From Sediminispirochaeta smaragdinae DSM 11293 (lineage in GTDB: Bacteria; Spirochaetota; Spirochaetia; DSM-16054; Sediminispirochaetaceae): a stretch of 64,000 bases of DNA. Positions within the stretch are counted from its first letter, which is position 1. Every line of letters starts with the position of its first letter. Both the position numbers and the translations under genes were made by a program. Below the pieces are notes generated by a model. The model did not search any database. It was not told the DNA's origin and worked only from the letters and a program-made list of their open reading frames with translations. Positions 55,732-64,000 of this stretch are shown here, piece by piece. The stretch spans positions 2,790,001 to 2,854,000 of the forward strand of contig NC_014364.1 in NCBI RefSeq assembly GCF_000143985.1. The letters run 5' to 3'.

Positions 55732-57048
55732 CTAGTACATAGCGCGGACCTGATTGGCTGCATCAACCAATGCCTCTCGAGGCGTTTTGCTCTGGTCTTC
55801 AAGCACCTGATACATTACTTCCGACTGTATGATATTAATGATATCGGGAACCGCAGGTGCCATATGAACGGGATAAATCTCATCCTTGACCTTGAGAACT
55901 TCATCGAAGATTTTTGTCCCATTCATGTAATAGTCGGTAAATTTATTCTTCTCATGTAACGCAGGATCTTCCCAGACACTCCACCGGGGAGGATCAAAGC
56001 CCAAGAGTTGCCATAAAAGGATATTGCCTTCTTTCGACAGCTTCGCAAAGGCAAGGAAATCTTTTGCAAGCTCAATATCGTCTGCCTGATTTGTTACTAC
56101 GGTGCCGGTACCGCCCATGCCTGCCGAACGGTGACCGGTCGGAGTGAACCTTGGACAGGGGCGGATGAGGATCTTACCTTTAAGATCCGGCATATAGTCT
56201 GTGAAACGGTTCATATACCAGAAGGGCATAGCAATACTCGCAGCTCCGCCATTGTTCATGAAACCATAATACTCTTCAGAATGGCAGAATCCGCCGGGTG
56301 TCGGTATCGCAATGTTATATGTATGCATCATATCGTAAAGGAATTGGAGTGTATCAATATTAATATCGTTGTCTAAAATGATCTTGCCATTTTCGTCCAC
56401 AAAATCGGAACCCCTTTGTGAGATCAAGGGCCAAAAACTCCAGTGTTCGGTCACTTCAATGGTAGTCATCGGTTTACCGGTTGCCGCTTTTACCTTTTTT
56501 CCAGCCTCGACATAATCATCCCAGGTTTCAATGGTATCGGGGTCCACCCCAGCCTTATTAAGAATATCCATATTGTAATACATGACCAAGGCTCCAACAT
56601 GGAACGGAAGGCCGTAGTATTTTTCGTCTTTGGCATAAATTTCGAAGCGTCCTTTGACCAATTCGTCCATGATCGGCTCAACTTTATCATTCATCACCGC
56701 AAATTGAGGAACCCCTTTGAGGTAGTTCGGGAACCGCGAAATCTCGATGTCGACAATGTCGGGGGCACCGACTCCCGATTGAAGCGAAACCAGTAATTGA
56801 TTGTGCATCTCATCATAGGGGTATGCAGTTGCCACCAATTCTATTTGCCGATCAGGATGTTCTTCATTCCAAAGCTTTGCCATCTGCTCATAGAATTCAA
56901 TATGAACCTCCTGAAATGTCCAGAGTTCAAGTTCTGTAACTCCTTTCACTCCCTCCGACTCACCCTGACCGCCAGCCGCCACCGAAAAAATAAGGACCAG
57001 GGCCAAGCTCATAAGAAAGAAAAAACGCTTAGCAAACGTAAAAAACAT
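55732..57048 (-). CDS. extracellular oligosaccharide-binding protein (family 1 SBP)
   Basis: A 438-residue solute-binding protein: signal peptide FFFLMSLALVLIFSVAAGGQ (spirochaetal style, no lipobox Cys), then the two-lobed fold typical of MalE-like proteins (ELELWTFQEVHIEFYEQMAK, GVGAPDIVDIEISRFPNYLK, YGLPFHVGALVMYYNMDILN). Given the GH51 gene in the same operon, arabino-oligosaccharides are the likely ligand (inference). First gene of the four-gene operon; ribosome site AAAGGAGG before the ATG. Its upstream region carries palindromes overlapping a TATAAT box. Confidence 0.94.
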   Translation of the reverse strand: MFFTFAKRFFFLMSLALVLIFSVAAGGQGESEGVKGVTELELWTFQEVHIEFYEQMAKLWNEEHPDRQIELVATAYPYDEMHNQLLVSLQSGVGAPDIVDIEISRFPNYLKGVPQFAVMNDKVEPIMDELVKGRFEIYAKDEKYYGLPFHVGALVMYYNMDILNKAGVDPDTIETWDDYVEAGKKVKAATGKPMTTIEVTEHWSFWPLISQRGSDFVDENGKIILDNDINIDTLQFLYDMMHTYNIAIPTPGGFCHSEEYYGFMNNGGAASIAMPFWYMNRFTDYMPDLKGKILIRPCPRFTPTGHRSAGMGGTGTVVTNQADDIELAKDFLAFAKLSKEGNILLWQLLGFDPPRWSVWEDPALHEKNKFTDYYMNGTKIFDEVLKVKDEIYPVHMAPAVPDIINIIQSEVMYQVLEDQSKTPREALVDAANQVRAMY

Positions 57049-57070
57049 ACAAACCCTCCTTTACGATATA

Positions 57071-57087
57071 TATCATATTATATGATA
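57071..57087. promoter_or_regulatory. palindromic candidate operator overlapping the transporter -10 box
   Basis: TATCATA-TTA-TATGATA, a perfect 7-bp inverted repeat. On the minus strand it contains TATAAT 30 or so bases before the binding-protein start, so a protein bound here would block the transporter promoter. Confidence 0.5.
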
Positions 57088-57088
57088 T

Positions 57089-57110
57089 TAAAAAATACAA
57101 CTTTCACAAA
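57089..57110 (-). repeat. 22-base sequence shared with 27709-27730
   Basis: Read on the minus strand it starts TTTGTGAAAGTTGTATTTTT, identical over 22 bases to the segment upstream of vapBC. It lies directly upstream of the candidate -10 box/operator of the transporter operon. Confidence 0.6.
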
Positions 57111-57199
57111 AATAGGATACACACACTATTACACTCAACTATTGATACAAAATATTGTAACATAGTCTATTTTAGGCGTAAAGTTCATTTTTTACGATT

Positions 57200-57228
57200 T
57201 ATATCCTTATATGTGTCTATAAGATATA
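57200..57228. promoter_or_regulatory. second inverted repeat, upstream of the ArsR-like gene
   Basis: TATATCCTTATA, 6 bases, TATAAGATATA: an inverted repeat with one bulged base. It lies 67 bases before the regulator start; possible autoregulatory site. The remainder of the 246-base intergenic region is AT-rich without open frames. Confidence 0.35.
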
Positions 57229-57294
57229 GAAAAAACGAAAGGAATACGAACAAAGGATCTTGTTTAATATCATTATTTATGATTCAATAAAAGG

Positions 57295-58221
57295 ATGGAT
57301 AACGACCAAATTCTGGTTATCGACCCACGACAAGATCTTGATATCTTAAAAGGGCTTGCTTCGGAAATACGAGTTGAAATCCTTTTGCTTGTTCAAGAAC
57401 GACCACGCAATATAAATGAAATAGCCCAAGCCCTCGACATGGCGCAATCTACCATCGCAACAAACGTAATGGTATTGGAAAAAGCCGGTCTGATACGAAC
57501 AGAAAGTATTAAAGGTAAAAAAGGAATGCAAAAGATTTGTCATCCTGTTTATCGTGAGATGGTTGTCAAACTTAAAAATGAAGAGCCGCAGCAATCCCGG
57601 GATGATATCGTTGAAGTAGAGATGCCTATTGGACTTTATACACGCTATAACGTTACCGCACCCTGCGGATTGTGCTCAGCGGAAAATATTATCGGCTATC
57701 TTGATGTTCCTTCTTCATTTTTGGATCCGGCAAGAATGAAGGCGGGCCTCATTTGGTTCGAGACAGGATATATCGAATATAAATTCCCAAACAATAGCCT
57801 CTACAAAGAACGCCCGGTCACAGGCGTTGAGTTTATAGCCGAACTATCATCTGAAGTCCCGGGAACAAATAAGGAATGGCTTTCCGATATTTGTGTTTCG
57901 ATAAACGGTATACAAATCGGCATATGGACTTCTCCCGGGGATTACGGAGACCGACGAGGGAAGTACACTCCGGCATGGTGGAAACTTGAAGGATCACAAT
58001 ACGGTCTCCGTAAAAGTTGGAGAGTAACCCCGGAAGGCTCCTTCATTGATGGGGTCAAAATATCGGATATCACCCTTGCGGACTTATCATTGGAGGCCCA
58101 CCACTCGATAACAATCAGAATCGGGGTAGAAGAATCGGCAGATCATGTCGGAGGTGCCAATATATTCGGAAGAGGCTTTGGGAATTATAACCAAGATCTC
58201 ATTCTGCGTATATTATTTTGA
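57295..58221 (+). CDS. ArsR-like transcriptional regulator with large C-terminal domain
   Basis: A 308-residue protein. Residues about 18-85 are an ArsR-type winged helix (LASEIRVEILLLVQERPRNI, EIAQALDMAQSTIATNVMVL, EKAGLIRTE). No metal-binding Cys motif of the classic ArsR sensors is seen. The remaining 210 residues are mostly beta, with WFETGYIEYKFPNN, LSDICVSINGIQIGIWTSPG, YTPAWWKLEGSQYG and ADHVGGANIFGRGFGNYNQD, suggestive of a jelly-roll carbohydrate-binding fold, though I do not recognise a named family. Divergent from the arabinoside transporter/GH51 operon with palindromes between, so it is probably its repressor, responding to the sugar. Function is inference from context. Confidence 0.8.
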   Translation: MDNDQILVIDPRQDLDILKGLASEIRVEILLLVQERPRNINEIAQALDMAQSTIATNVMVLEKAGLIRTESIKGKKGMQKICHPVYREMVVKLKNEEPQQSRDDIVEVEMPIGLYTRYNVTAPCGLCSAENIIGYLDVPSSFLDPARMKAGLIWFETGYIEYKFPNNSLYKERPVTGVEFIAELSSEVPGTNKEWLSDICVSINGIQIGIWTSPGDYGDRRGKYTPAWWKLEGSQYGLRKSWRVTPEGSFIDGVKISDITLADLSLEAHHSITIRIGVEESADHVGGANIFGRGFGNYNQDLILRILF

Positions 58222-58253
58222 TGTTATTGCAAACCTCGATGATATATGAATCG

Positions 58254-59732
58254 TCAACGCGAAAAAGAATGCACACGGGAACTTTTTTCCAGAAAGGATA
58301 GGACCATCGACCGGTCCTGCCACGGTAGGTCGGTCAATTGATGGTGCCTGCCCTGAAGGGTCAAAAGCCGACGCCGCAAAACAACCTCGCGAATCAGGGC
58401 CGAAGTGTATGGATCGTTTTCAGGATGCATGAGTGCGTTGGTAAGACGGGAAAGCCTGAAGGCGGTAAGCAGCTGGGCCGTGGAATATCCACCGCCCCAG
58501 GGCCAGGCAGCGCTTCCCAGGGCCTTCTGAAAGGGGGCATCGGCAATCTGACTGGCGTCAAACCCCTCTATTCCGGGAACGGGATAGAAAAGGCTTATAC
58601 CGATCACCGTTGGCAGGGCCTCCAGATAGAGGAGGTTTTTGACGGCTATGTCGAAAGACTCGCCGGGAAGTCCGGCAATGAAATAGGTGACAATCTCCGC
58701 GCCAAGCCCGGAGGCCGCCGAAACAAGCCGGGCATAGTGCTCGAGGCTGCCGCTACGTCGTTCCCGCTTTCGCTCCCCGCTCTCCACCGAAGCAATGGAA
58801 AAATTGAATTTTCTAAATCCCAGCTTAAAAATGATCCGAAGATCATCGGGATCGAGGAAACGGTAATCGATACCATTCTCTGCGGAACACCATGCCTCGG
58901 GGAACCTGCGGTGAAGAGCGGAAAGCAGTTCGAGGAACCAGCCGCGATCCGCTGAGAGGTTATCATCCTCAAAGGCGATCAACCGCACATGCCTGTCGAC
59001 TACGGCTTTTTCCGCAACGGCCATGATCCGGGAAACCGATGCCGTGCGAAAACGAAGGCCGTGGACAAGGCGATTGGCGCAGAAACGGCAACGCATGGGA
59101 CAGCCTCGGCTGGCGGATATCGATAGGATGCCGCCCTTTTCATGGTAAGAAACGGCGGGGAGAGCCTCTTTTTCTCCTTCACACGCATCGGCAGGAGCGT
59201 CGAAGCGCCCCGAGAGCGGGGCACCGGCGGCAAGCCAACGGCGGAGGGAGAGCTCCCCCAATCCGGTAAAAATCAGATCGAAGAAACCGCATCGTTCAAA
59301 ACGGGAGGGGTCGACCGAAACACCGGCCCCCCCTATTCCGAGGCGCAACGCAGGATAGAGCTTACGAAACGAGGATGCCATGGAGAGGGCATCTTCTCCG
59401 TAAGCCCAGGCGAAGAGGCCGATAAAAACCAGATCAGGTCTGCCCTCCCCCACCAGCCTCGCAGCCTCATCATAATCCGGACCAAAACGACGAAATGAAC
59501 CGAAGCCGGAGAGGGCTCCCCGTTCTCCGGGAACCAGAAAAGGGCGAAGATGGGAAAGGGCCTTGGGCAGGACAAGAGAGCGCACCTGCTTATGACGCGG
59601 GAAATTATAGAGGGATACCTCGCAGCCTGCATCCCTCAGGATCTGCCCCACAAGCTCCAGTCCGAGGGCATTCAAACGGTGAGGTGTCCGGTAAAAATCA
59701 CGCAAGGGTGGCTGAATGAGCGCAATACGCAT
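58254..59732 (-). CDS. B12-binding-type radical SAM protein
   Basis: A 492-residue radical SAM protein with an N-terminal B12-binding-like region (MRIALIQPPLRDFYRTPHRL, LVFIGLFAWAYGEDAL, DLIFTGLGELSLRRWL) and the Fe-S cluster motif CPMRCRFC in SASRGCPMRCRFCANRLVHG. AFEDDNLSADRGW and FSIASVESG are the usual downstream strand motifs. The cobalamin-ligand DxHxxG is not evident, so cobalamin binding is uncertain. Such enzymes methylate or rearrange diverse substrates; none can be named. It starts 5 bases after the stop of the pyrophosphatase gene, same strand. Confidence 0.88.
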   Translation of the reverse strand: MRIALIQPPLRDFYRTPHRLNALGLELVGQILRDAGCEVSLYNFPRHKQVRSLVLPKALSHLRPFLVPGERGALSGFGSFRRFGPDYDEAARLVGEGRPDLVFIGLFAWAYGEDALSMASSFRKLYPALRLGIGGAGVSVDPSRFERCGFFDLIFTGLGELSLRRWLAAGAPLSGRFDAPADACEGEKEALPAVSYHEKGGILSISASRGCPMRCRFCANRLVHGLRFRTASVSRIMAVAEKAVVDRHVRLIAFEDDNLSADRGWFLELLSALHRRFPEAWCSAENGIDYRFLDPDDLRIIFKLGFRKFNFSIASVESGERKRERRSGSLEHYARLVSAASGLGAEIVTYFIAGLPGESFDIAVKNLLYLEALPTVIGISLFYPVPGIEGFDASQIADAPFQKALGSAAWPWGGGYSTAQLLTAFRLSRLTNALMHPENDPYTSALIREVVLRRRLLTLQGRHHQLTDLPWQDRSMVLSFLEKSSRVHSFSR

Positions 59733-59737
59733 GACGA

Positions 59738-61399
59738 TCAGCTTGTTCCGGAGGCCTCTTCCAACACACGCAATACCTCGGGGAGAAGCTGTTTCTTCCG
59801 TGAAAGGATACCGGGGAGGTCAAAGAGCCCCTGCCCCTCCTTCGGGTAGATGAGCCGTTCATCAAGGCTGGAAGCGGTACGGCTGATCAGCTTGCTATTT
59901 TCCTTCAACACATTCGTTACAAGAAGCATCACCCAATCGAGGCGTTGATCCCCTGCTACACGATCGAGGGAGCCCCTTAAATCTGGGATGTTCTCGGAAA
60001 GATCCTCCAATGTCACGACCTCAACCTGGCCGATACCGATGGAATATCCGTATTCCCGATAGACCTTAAAGTCGGAAGTAACCACGTGATCGGGATCCTT
60101 TTCCGAAAGGACCGAGGTTCGGCTGAACATCTGTTCTCCGAAAAGACGATAATCGAGCTCGGCGATCTCCGCCAGTCGAAACACTGCGGATCGGTCTTCT
60201 TCCGTCGTGGTTGGGCTTTTGAGGATAACCGTGTCCGATAAGATTCCGGAAAGTAAAATTTTCGCACAACGCTTGGAGATCGGTCGGTCGAAGGCAAGGT
60301 AGTGCTGAAAAACGATGGTACAAGTACTGCCGACAGGTTTCGAAGAGACATAGATGGGGTTGCGGGTCTTTTCAGGAGCAAGACGGTGATGGTCGATAAT
60401 CTCGATAACCTCGGCATGTTCGATACCTCGAATACTCTGGGAGGCTTCGTTATGATCAACCATAATAAGCTGCCGCTTCGGCCTGTCGATAAAACAGCGT
60501 CTGGTAACAACTCCCAGGAAATGATCGGGATCGGTAGAGGAAAAAACCGGCAGTCCGCGATATTCCGACTGGATAAGCATCTGCTTGGCATCATCGAAAT
60601 GGGTCTCTTCGGTCAGATGGGGATAATCATTCCCCATAATATCCTTTACCGGTGCCGACAAGCGTAGGAGCCGAACGGTCTCCGCCGTATCCGTGGCCGA
60701 AAGGAATATTGTTCCCTGATAATCGGAAAGGTCTATACTTGGAGCCGCATCCCCCTCGACCCCTGTGAGAATAATGGCCGGAAACTCATTCTTTATCGCA
60801 TAGCGGATGATACTGGATCGCTCGCCAGCCACGAGCACCGGCTTATCGGGAAGCAGACGGGCAATTCTGTCGACACTCACCTTAAAGGGCATAGCGCCAA
60901 CCATCACGGGGGCCCGGAACCCATCGACCTTCCCTCTCCGGTACAGCCGTCCGGGTAGTACTTTTTCAAAATTCGAGACCCGAAAGGTGTAGCGGGGGCG
61001 CTCCCCAACCTGCTCGCTTATCAGATAATCGGAAACCTCCTGAACGCTTACCAATCCGACAAGATGCTTATCCCATTTGCTTTTGAAAATAGGTACAATA
61101 CTTACGGTATAATCATGAAGCGCCCTAATTGCCTTTAGGATCGGCTCCTCGGCCCTCAAAAAGACGGAAACGGGGCTGAGGATATCGGCGACTCGAGGAT
61201 GGACATCTTTCAGAAGCCTTGGCGGCTCGGTTTCAAGCTCCCTGAAGGTCTCTTTCGTCTGATTATTCAGATGGCCGCATCGTACCGCAACATAGCTATG
61301 CTCCAGATCAATCTGATTTTTTAACTGAGCATATGCCCAGGCGGAACAGACCGAATCCATATCGGGATTCCGATGCCCTGTTATCACAATCTCTTTCAC
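59738..61399 (-). CDS. ppaC: Mn-dependent family II inorganic pyrophosphatase with CBS and DRTGG regulatory insert
   Basis: A 553-residue DHH-family pyrophosphatase. DHH catalytic motifs: GHRNPDMDSVCSAWAYA at the N-terminus, MVDHNEASQSI, IEIIDHHRLAPE, and VGSTCTIVFQ. Between the first motif and MVDHNEA sit two CBS domains flanking a DRTGG domain (about 70-310), as in the Clostridium perfringens-type enzymes inhibited by AMP/ADP and activated by diadenosine polyphosphates (established knowledge). It hydrolyses PPi, pulling biosynthesis such as the GlgC reaction. First gene of a two-gene operon with the radical SAM protein; divergent from rpiB. Confidence 0.95.
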   Translation of the reverse strand: MKEIVITGHRNPDMDSVCSAWAYAQLKNQIDLEHSYVAVRCGHLNNQTKETFRELETEPPRLLKDVHPRVADILSPVSVFLRAEEPILKAIRALHDYTVSIVPIFKSKWDKHLVGLVSVQEVSDYLISEQVGERPRYTFRVSNFEKVLPGRLYRRGKVDGFRAPVMVGAMPFKVSVDRIARLLPDKPVLVAGERSSIIRYAIKNEFPAIILTGVEGDAAPSIDLSDYQGTIFLSATDTAETVRLLRLSAPVKDIMGNDYPHLTEETHFDDAKQMLIQSEYRGLPVFSSTDPDHFLGVVTRRCFIDRPKRQLIMVDHNEASQSIRGIEHAEVIEIIDHHRLAPEKTRNPIYVSSKPVGSTCTIVFQHYLAFDRPISKRCAKILLSGILSDTVILKSPTTTEEDRSAVFRLAEIAELDYRLFGEQMFSRTSVLSEKDPDHVVTSDFKVYREYGYSIGIGQVEVVTLEDLSENIPDLRGSLDRVAGDQRLDWVMLLVTNVLKENSKLISRTASSLDERLIYPKEGQGLFDLPGILSRKKQLLPEVLRVLEEASGTS

Positions 61400-61462
61400 C
61401 CCAAAGCCTCCGGCGCTATTTTGGCAGGGAAACTATGCTCCGTCCAGTCCTAAAATGTGAGA

Positions 61463-61491
61463 TTGTCGTTTCTGTCAAAACCGGATACTAT
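61463..61491 (+). promoter_or_regulatory. promoter of rpiB
   Basis: TTGTCG (61463-61468), 17-base spacer, TACTAT (61486-61491). It supports the start at 61526 rather than an in-frame upstream codon at 61457, which would lie before the promoter. Confidence 0.5.
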
Positions 61492-61525
61492 ATCGTATAG
61501 ATTTTACGTAAGGGAGCCTGGCAGC

Positions 61526-61972
61526 ATGAAAAAGATTGTGATTGCCGTAGATCACGGCGCTTTTGAATTAAAGAAACGAATCATTGCCCATATAGAAAAA
61601 AAGGGATATGAGGTTGACGACCTGGGGGTATTCAGCACCGATTCCGTCGACTACCCGGATATGGCGAAAAAAGCGTGTGATGCCTTTTTGCAAGGCGGCT
61701 ACGATTACGGTATCGTCGCCTGCGGTACAGGTATAGGCATCTCGATTTCCGCCAATAAGATCGACGGCATCAGATGTGCCCTTCCTCAGAACACCTTTGC
61801 GGCACGAATGGCAAGGGAGCATAATAATGCCAATTTCCTCGCTTTCGGTGGTCGGATCGATTATCCTGAAAGTGTGGAGGCAATGATAGATGCCTTCGAC
61901 GATGCACAGGTTTCGCAAGAGGAACGACATAGGAGAAGAGTAGAAAAGTTGAATGCCATGGGAAAAAAGTAG
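61526..61972 (+). CDS. rpiB: ribose-5-phosphate isomerase B (RpiB/LacAB family)
   Basis: A 148-residue enzyme that interconverts ribose-5-phosphate and ribulose-5-phosphate (pentose phosphate pathway). Motifs: IAVDHGAFELKKRI, DDLGVFSTDSVDYPD, the active-site Cys loop GIVACGTGIGISISANK and GIRCAL, and REHNNANFLAFGGR. Length is standard. Start ATG 61526 fits both AAGGGAG and the promoter. Followed at once by a sensor kinase gene on the same strand. It would complete the use of pentoses released by the GH51 pathway upstream, a reasonable but unproven link. Confidence 0.95.
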   Translation: MKKIVIAVDHGAFELKKRIIAHIEKKGYEVDDLGVFSTDSVDYPDMAKKACDAFLQGGYDYGIVACGTGIGISISANKIDGIRCALPQNTFAARMAREHNNANFLAFGGRIDYPESVEAMIDAFDDAQVSQEERHRRRVEKLNAMGKK

Positions 61973-61982
61973 TTCGTTTCGA

Positions 61983-63254
61983 ATGAAACTCCCGACACTT
62001 CCTCAGGGTTCGGTAATCATCTTTCTTACGGTGATTGCGTTGGCCTTGTTTTTTATTCTCAGCACCATGGCCCAGACGGTCATCGTTCAGAATCAAATTG
62101 GTGCCAGCGAATTGATCTGCGGCTGGAAAGAGATCAAAGATCGTATACTCATGGCCGACAGCATGGGGACCCCCCTCTCCCTTGAGGATCTGGAGATCGG
62201 ATCCTATTCTCAGCTTCTCCGCACAACAACTGAACGTAAGGAATACCGGGCCCTGAGACGCATAGATTCTTCCCTCAACCTGACGATGACAAGTATTCTG
62301 CTTCAATGGTCTATTATTCGCCAACAGATTGTTGTCATCATATCGGAACATGCTACGGGAGTCCCAGAACTCCTGGTAAAATACATGACATCACCGCAAG
62401 TAAATTTTTTCGAAAAGAATCTTGCCAATTTTCGTTCCTATATTCTCTCATACAGCGAGCGACAACGGGCACTATTTAGTCTGCAATACCTTTTTGTGGC
62501 CGCTGTCATCATACTGATACTGCTGTTGCTCGTGGGCAATGCCTTTAGTTCAAGGGAAAAGCAGCTACTAGACCGCAACATCCGAACCCTCACCCAATCA
62601 CTTATCCAGATTTTGGAAGGTGAACGGAAAAAAATCGCCTATGATCTACATGATGAAGTAATACAGGAACTGGCCTCCCTTAAGATGGAGAGTGAAGCCA
62701 TCGGTGAAGAGGCGGAAGAGATAGCGCCCCTCCTTGCAGACCGAATGAGGACCCTCAGTGATAGACTGCAGGCGGTGATTAAACAAACAAGAGATATCAG
62801 CCTTAATTTGCGACCTCACGACCTTGATCACCTCGGTCTTGTGGGTGGAATACGGGCACTGTGCAGCGATTTTTCCAGACAATACGGTATAACGGTTCAG
62901 TTTTCAGCAACAGGTATGGATGCGATTAAATACGATTTTACCATTGCCATCAACCTCTATCGCATTGTTCAGGAGAGCCTGAATAATACAAAAAAACATT
63001 CCGGTGCCAGTGAGGTTTCGGTAACACTCCTCGGTGCCAGTCCCGATATCATCTTAAGAATCAGAGACAACGGAAGTGGTTTTTCCCCATCCTCGATACT
63101 CTACAAACCTGGACGCGGCCCCTATCAAATCGGTATTACCGGTATCAGAGAACGGGTCAGGCTTCTTTCCGGAACATTCAAAATCGTCAGCAAAGAGGGA
63201 AGCGGCACAGAAATACGGATTACGGTGCCCGCCCTTGAAGAGGTTGCCTTGTGA
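61983..63254 (+). CDS. NarX/DesK-type sensor histidine kinase (HisKA_3)
   Basis: A 423-residue kinase: two membrane helices (about 9-32 and 165-190) enclosing a periplasmic region of about 130 residues without a recognised domain, then HisKA_3 with the phospho-His in RKKIAYDLHDEVIQELASLK, and the ATPase domain (YRIVQESLNNTKKHSGASEV, LRIRDNGSGFSP, GITGIRERVRLL). Kinases of this type pair with LuxR/NarL regulators, but no regulator gene follows in the window. ATG 61983 (10 bases after rpiB) gives the most natural N-terminus; an in-frame ATG at 61953 inside rpiB is the alternative, and neither has a strong ribosome site. Its stop overlaps the next start. Confidence 0.9.
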   Translation: MKLPTLPQGSVIIFLTVIALALFFILSTMAQTVIVQNQIGASELICGWKEIKDRILMADSMGTPLSLEDLEIGSYSQLLRTTTERKEYRALRRIDSSLNLTMTSILLQWSIIRQQIVVIISEHATGVPELLVKYMTSPQVNFFEKNLANFRSYILSYSERQRALFSLQYLFVAAVIILILLLLVGNAFSSREKQLLDRNIRTLTQSLIQILEGERKKIAYDLHDEVIQELASLKMESEAIGEEAEEIAPLLADRMRTLSDRLQAVIKQTRDISLNLRPHDLDHLGLVGGIRALCSDFSRQYGITVQFSATGMDAIKYDFTIAINLYRIVQESLNNTKKHSGASEVSVTLLGASPDIILRIRDNGSGFSPSSILYKPGRGPYQIGITGIRERVRLLSGTFKIVSKEGSGTEIRITVPALEEVAL

Positions 63255-64000
63255 TGGGCTTAACAAGGCGGGGATCAAGGCTCATTTTCATCGGAAATCC
63301 CATGATCGACGTGGTGGCAAGGGCTTTTCCCTCGGGAATTTCCCTCCCGGATGGTGCATCCCGCCATCTTCCCATGGAGGAACTAAAACTGATCGAGGAA
63401 GCCTTAAACCGGCAAGGAACCTTGCTTTTTCGCGGTCCCTCCGGCGGCGCTTACAGTGCAGCTGCGGCTGCGGCGATCTATCATTCGAAGGTAACGCTGA
63501 TCGGATCAGCGGGAAGCGACGGGGAATATTTCAGGAAGGGAGCCGCTATGGGGAAATTCCGCTTTTTTGATCCGGTCGCCGCAGAAAGGGAATCGGGACA
63601 CAAGGCACTCCCCGCCGGTAGATTCATATCCTTCACGGAGGGCAAGACAGGTCCCTTTGCGAACCCGTCAGCGGCACTCTCCTTTCGGCAAAACCATGTC
63701 CCCCCAATCTCCAGGCGGGATATTCCCTTTTTCGAGGGGTTTCTGCTTTCACGGCTTCCGGCCTCCCTCACCGTCGGCTCAAGCCTTTGTGCCGTCGATC
63801 TTTCCGCCCCCTTCATTGCCGAAAGACTCCACGATCATATAGTTTCCCTTGAAAAGAAAAGCCGTTTGATACTCTTCGGCAACATCGAGGAGAGCGAACA
63901 TTTTTTTGATGTCGATTTCGGTTCTGGCAGGCAGCCGGGTTCGGCTCTACGAAAAGCCATCGATACATTTTGCAAACGCGGTCACCGCTACCTCCTGAAA
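63254..64000 (+). CDS. PfkB-family carbohydrate kinase-like protein (3' end cut by window)
   Basis: The frame is open from ATG 63254 (sharing the last base of the kinase stop, TGATG) to the window end, 249 codons. It begins LIFIGNPMIDVVARAFP, the ribokinase-type N-terminal strand with GN..D, and continues FRGPSGGAYSAAAAAAIYHS and VTLIGSAGSDGEYFRKGA, where the Gly-Gly and GxDxxG motifs of the PfkB fold are visible. The catalytic GAGD and anion-hole region lies beyond the window. A sugar, nucleoside or similar small-molecule kinase is expected. Downstream position after rpiB and a sensor kinase suggests a pentose or nucleoside role (inference). Confidence 0.75.
   Translation, partial: MGLTRRGSRLIFIGNPMIDVVARAFPSGISLPDGASRHLPMEELKLIEEALNRQGTLLFRGPSGGAYSAAAAAAIYHSKVTLIGSAGSDGEYFRKGAAMGKFRFFDPVAAERESGHKALPAGRFISFTEGKTGPFANPSAALSFRQNHVPPISRRDIPFFEGFLLSRLPASLTVGSSLCAVDLSAPFIAERLHDHIVSLEKKSRLILFGNIEESEHFFDVDFGSGRQPGSALRKAIDTFCKRGHRYLLK

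Noticed and set aside
61457-61525. An N-terminal extension of RpiB from 61457
   Set aside because: The extra 23 residues do not fit the family, and the region contains the promoter; ATG 61526 has a ribosome site.

Overview
The window looks like chromosome of a free-living, fermentative spirochaete. The supports are: solute-binding proteins with the short Ala-rich export signals common in that group (ending ASGSQE or AAGGQ), a large DUF115/MptE-like flagellin-modification type protein, a secreted protein ending in the NADase-type glycan-binding domain frequent in treponemes, a small BAPKO_0422-like outer-membrane barrel, and a wealth of sugar ABC transporters. Assignment to phylum is an inference from gene content. 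No rRNA, tRNA or CRISPR array was seen.

Layout. 1-2210: end of a GH3 N-acetylhexosaminidase-type gene plus a GNAT acetyltransferase. 2220-3448: a complete insertion sequence with TA-flanked inverted repeats. 3487-9793: glycogen synthesis genes glgA and glgC flanking a convergent mrfA-mrfB (YprA/YprB) DNA repair pair. 9786-14020: a leftward five-gene operon (lipoprotein, NAD(P)HX repair enzyme, two membrane-associated unknowns, NUDIX hydrolase). 14140-22302: secA, a LysM/M23 envelope peptidase, then signal peptidase I, PBP2-type transpeptidase and DUF115 protein with overlapping ends. 22303-24432: an accessory islet with an integrase scrap, a frameshifted AbiE toxin-antitoxin pair, a 145-bp MITE and a probable chemoreceptor scrap. 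24413-27555: outer-membrane barrel and a four-domain CoA-disulfide-reductase/rhodanese/TusA/DsrE protein. 27709-30035: AT-rich islet with vapBC and a secreted glycan-binding-domain protein. 30293-38827: aldehyde dehydrogenase under a clear sigma-54 promoter with a divergent AcoR-like activator, a phosphoesterase, TetR and LysR regulators, and a HMGL-like condensing enzyme fused to a Cache-like sensor. 39057-46816: a six-gene leftward operon discussed below. 46954-50658: chemoreceptor and lipoprotein. 50808-52325: decayed RND efflux pump and TetR regulator separated by a second 145-bp MITE. 52350-58221: GH51 arabinofuranosidase with its CUT1 ABC transporter and a divergent ArsR-like regulator. 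58254-64000: radical SAM protein, CBS-DRTGG pyrophosphatase, rpiB, a sensor kinase and the start of a PfkB-like kinase.

Most interesting system. The genes at 46816 to 39057 read response regulator, histidine kinase, an ABC-ATPase-like protein, then a functional-looking ribose/galactose-type ATPase, permease and binding protein. The third protein is a full-length two-domain homologue of the sugar ABC ATPase, but both of its nucleotide sites have lost Walker A, Walker B, signature and H-loop residues. It is start/stop-coupled to a kinase that has two membrane helices and practically no extracytoplasmic domain. My inference is that the dead ATPase couples transporter state to the kinase, so that sugar transport itself is the sensed signal.

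A second theme is one mobile-element family: the IS at 2220-3448, two 145-bp non-autonomous elements (24117-24261, 51755-51899) and two solitary ends (about 38936-38981 and 48879-48900), all sharing ends of the type CTGTTCCGAATCCTGGTGG next to TA. One full copy sits at the junction between two broken efflux-system genes, and one solitary end supplies the stop codon of a chemoreceptor gene.
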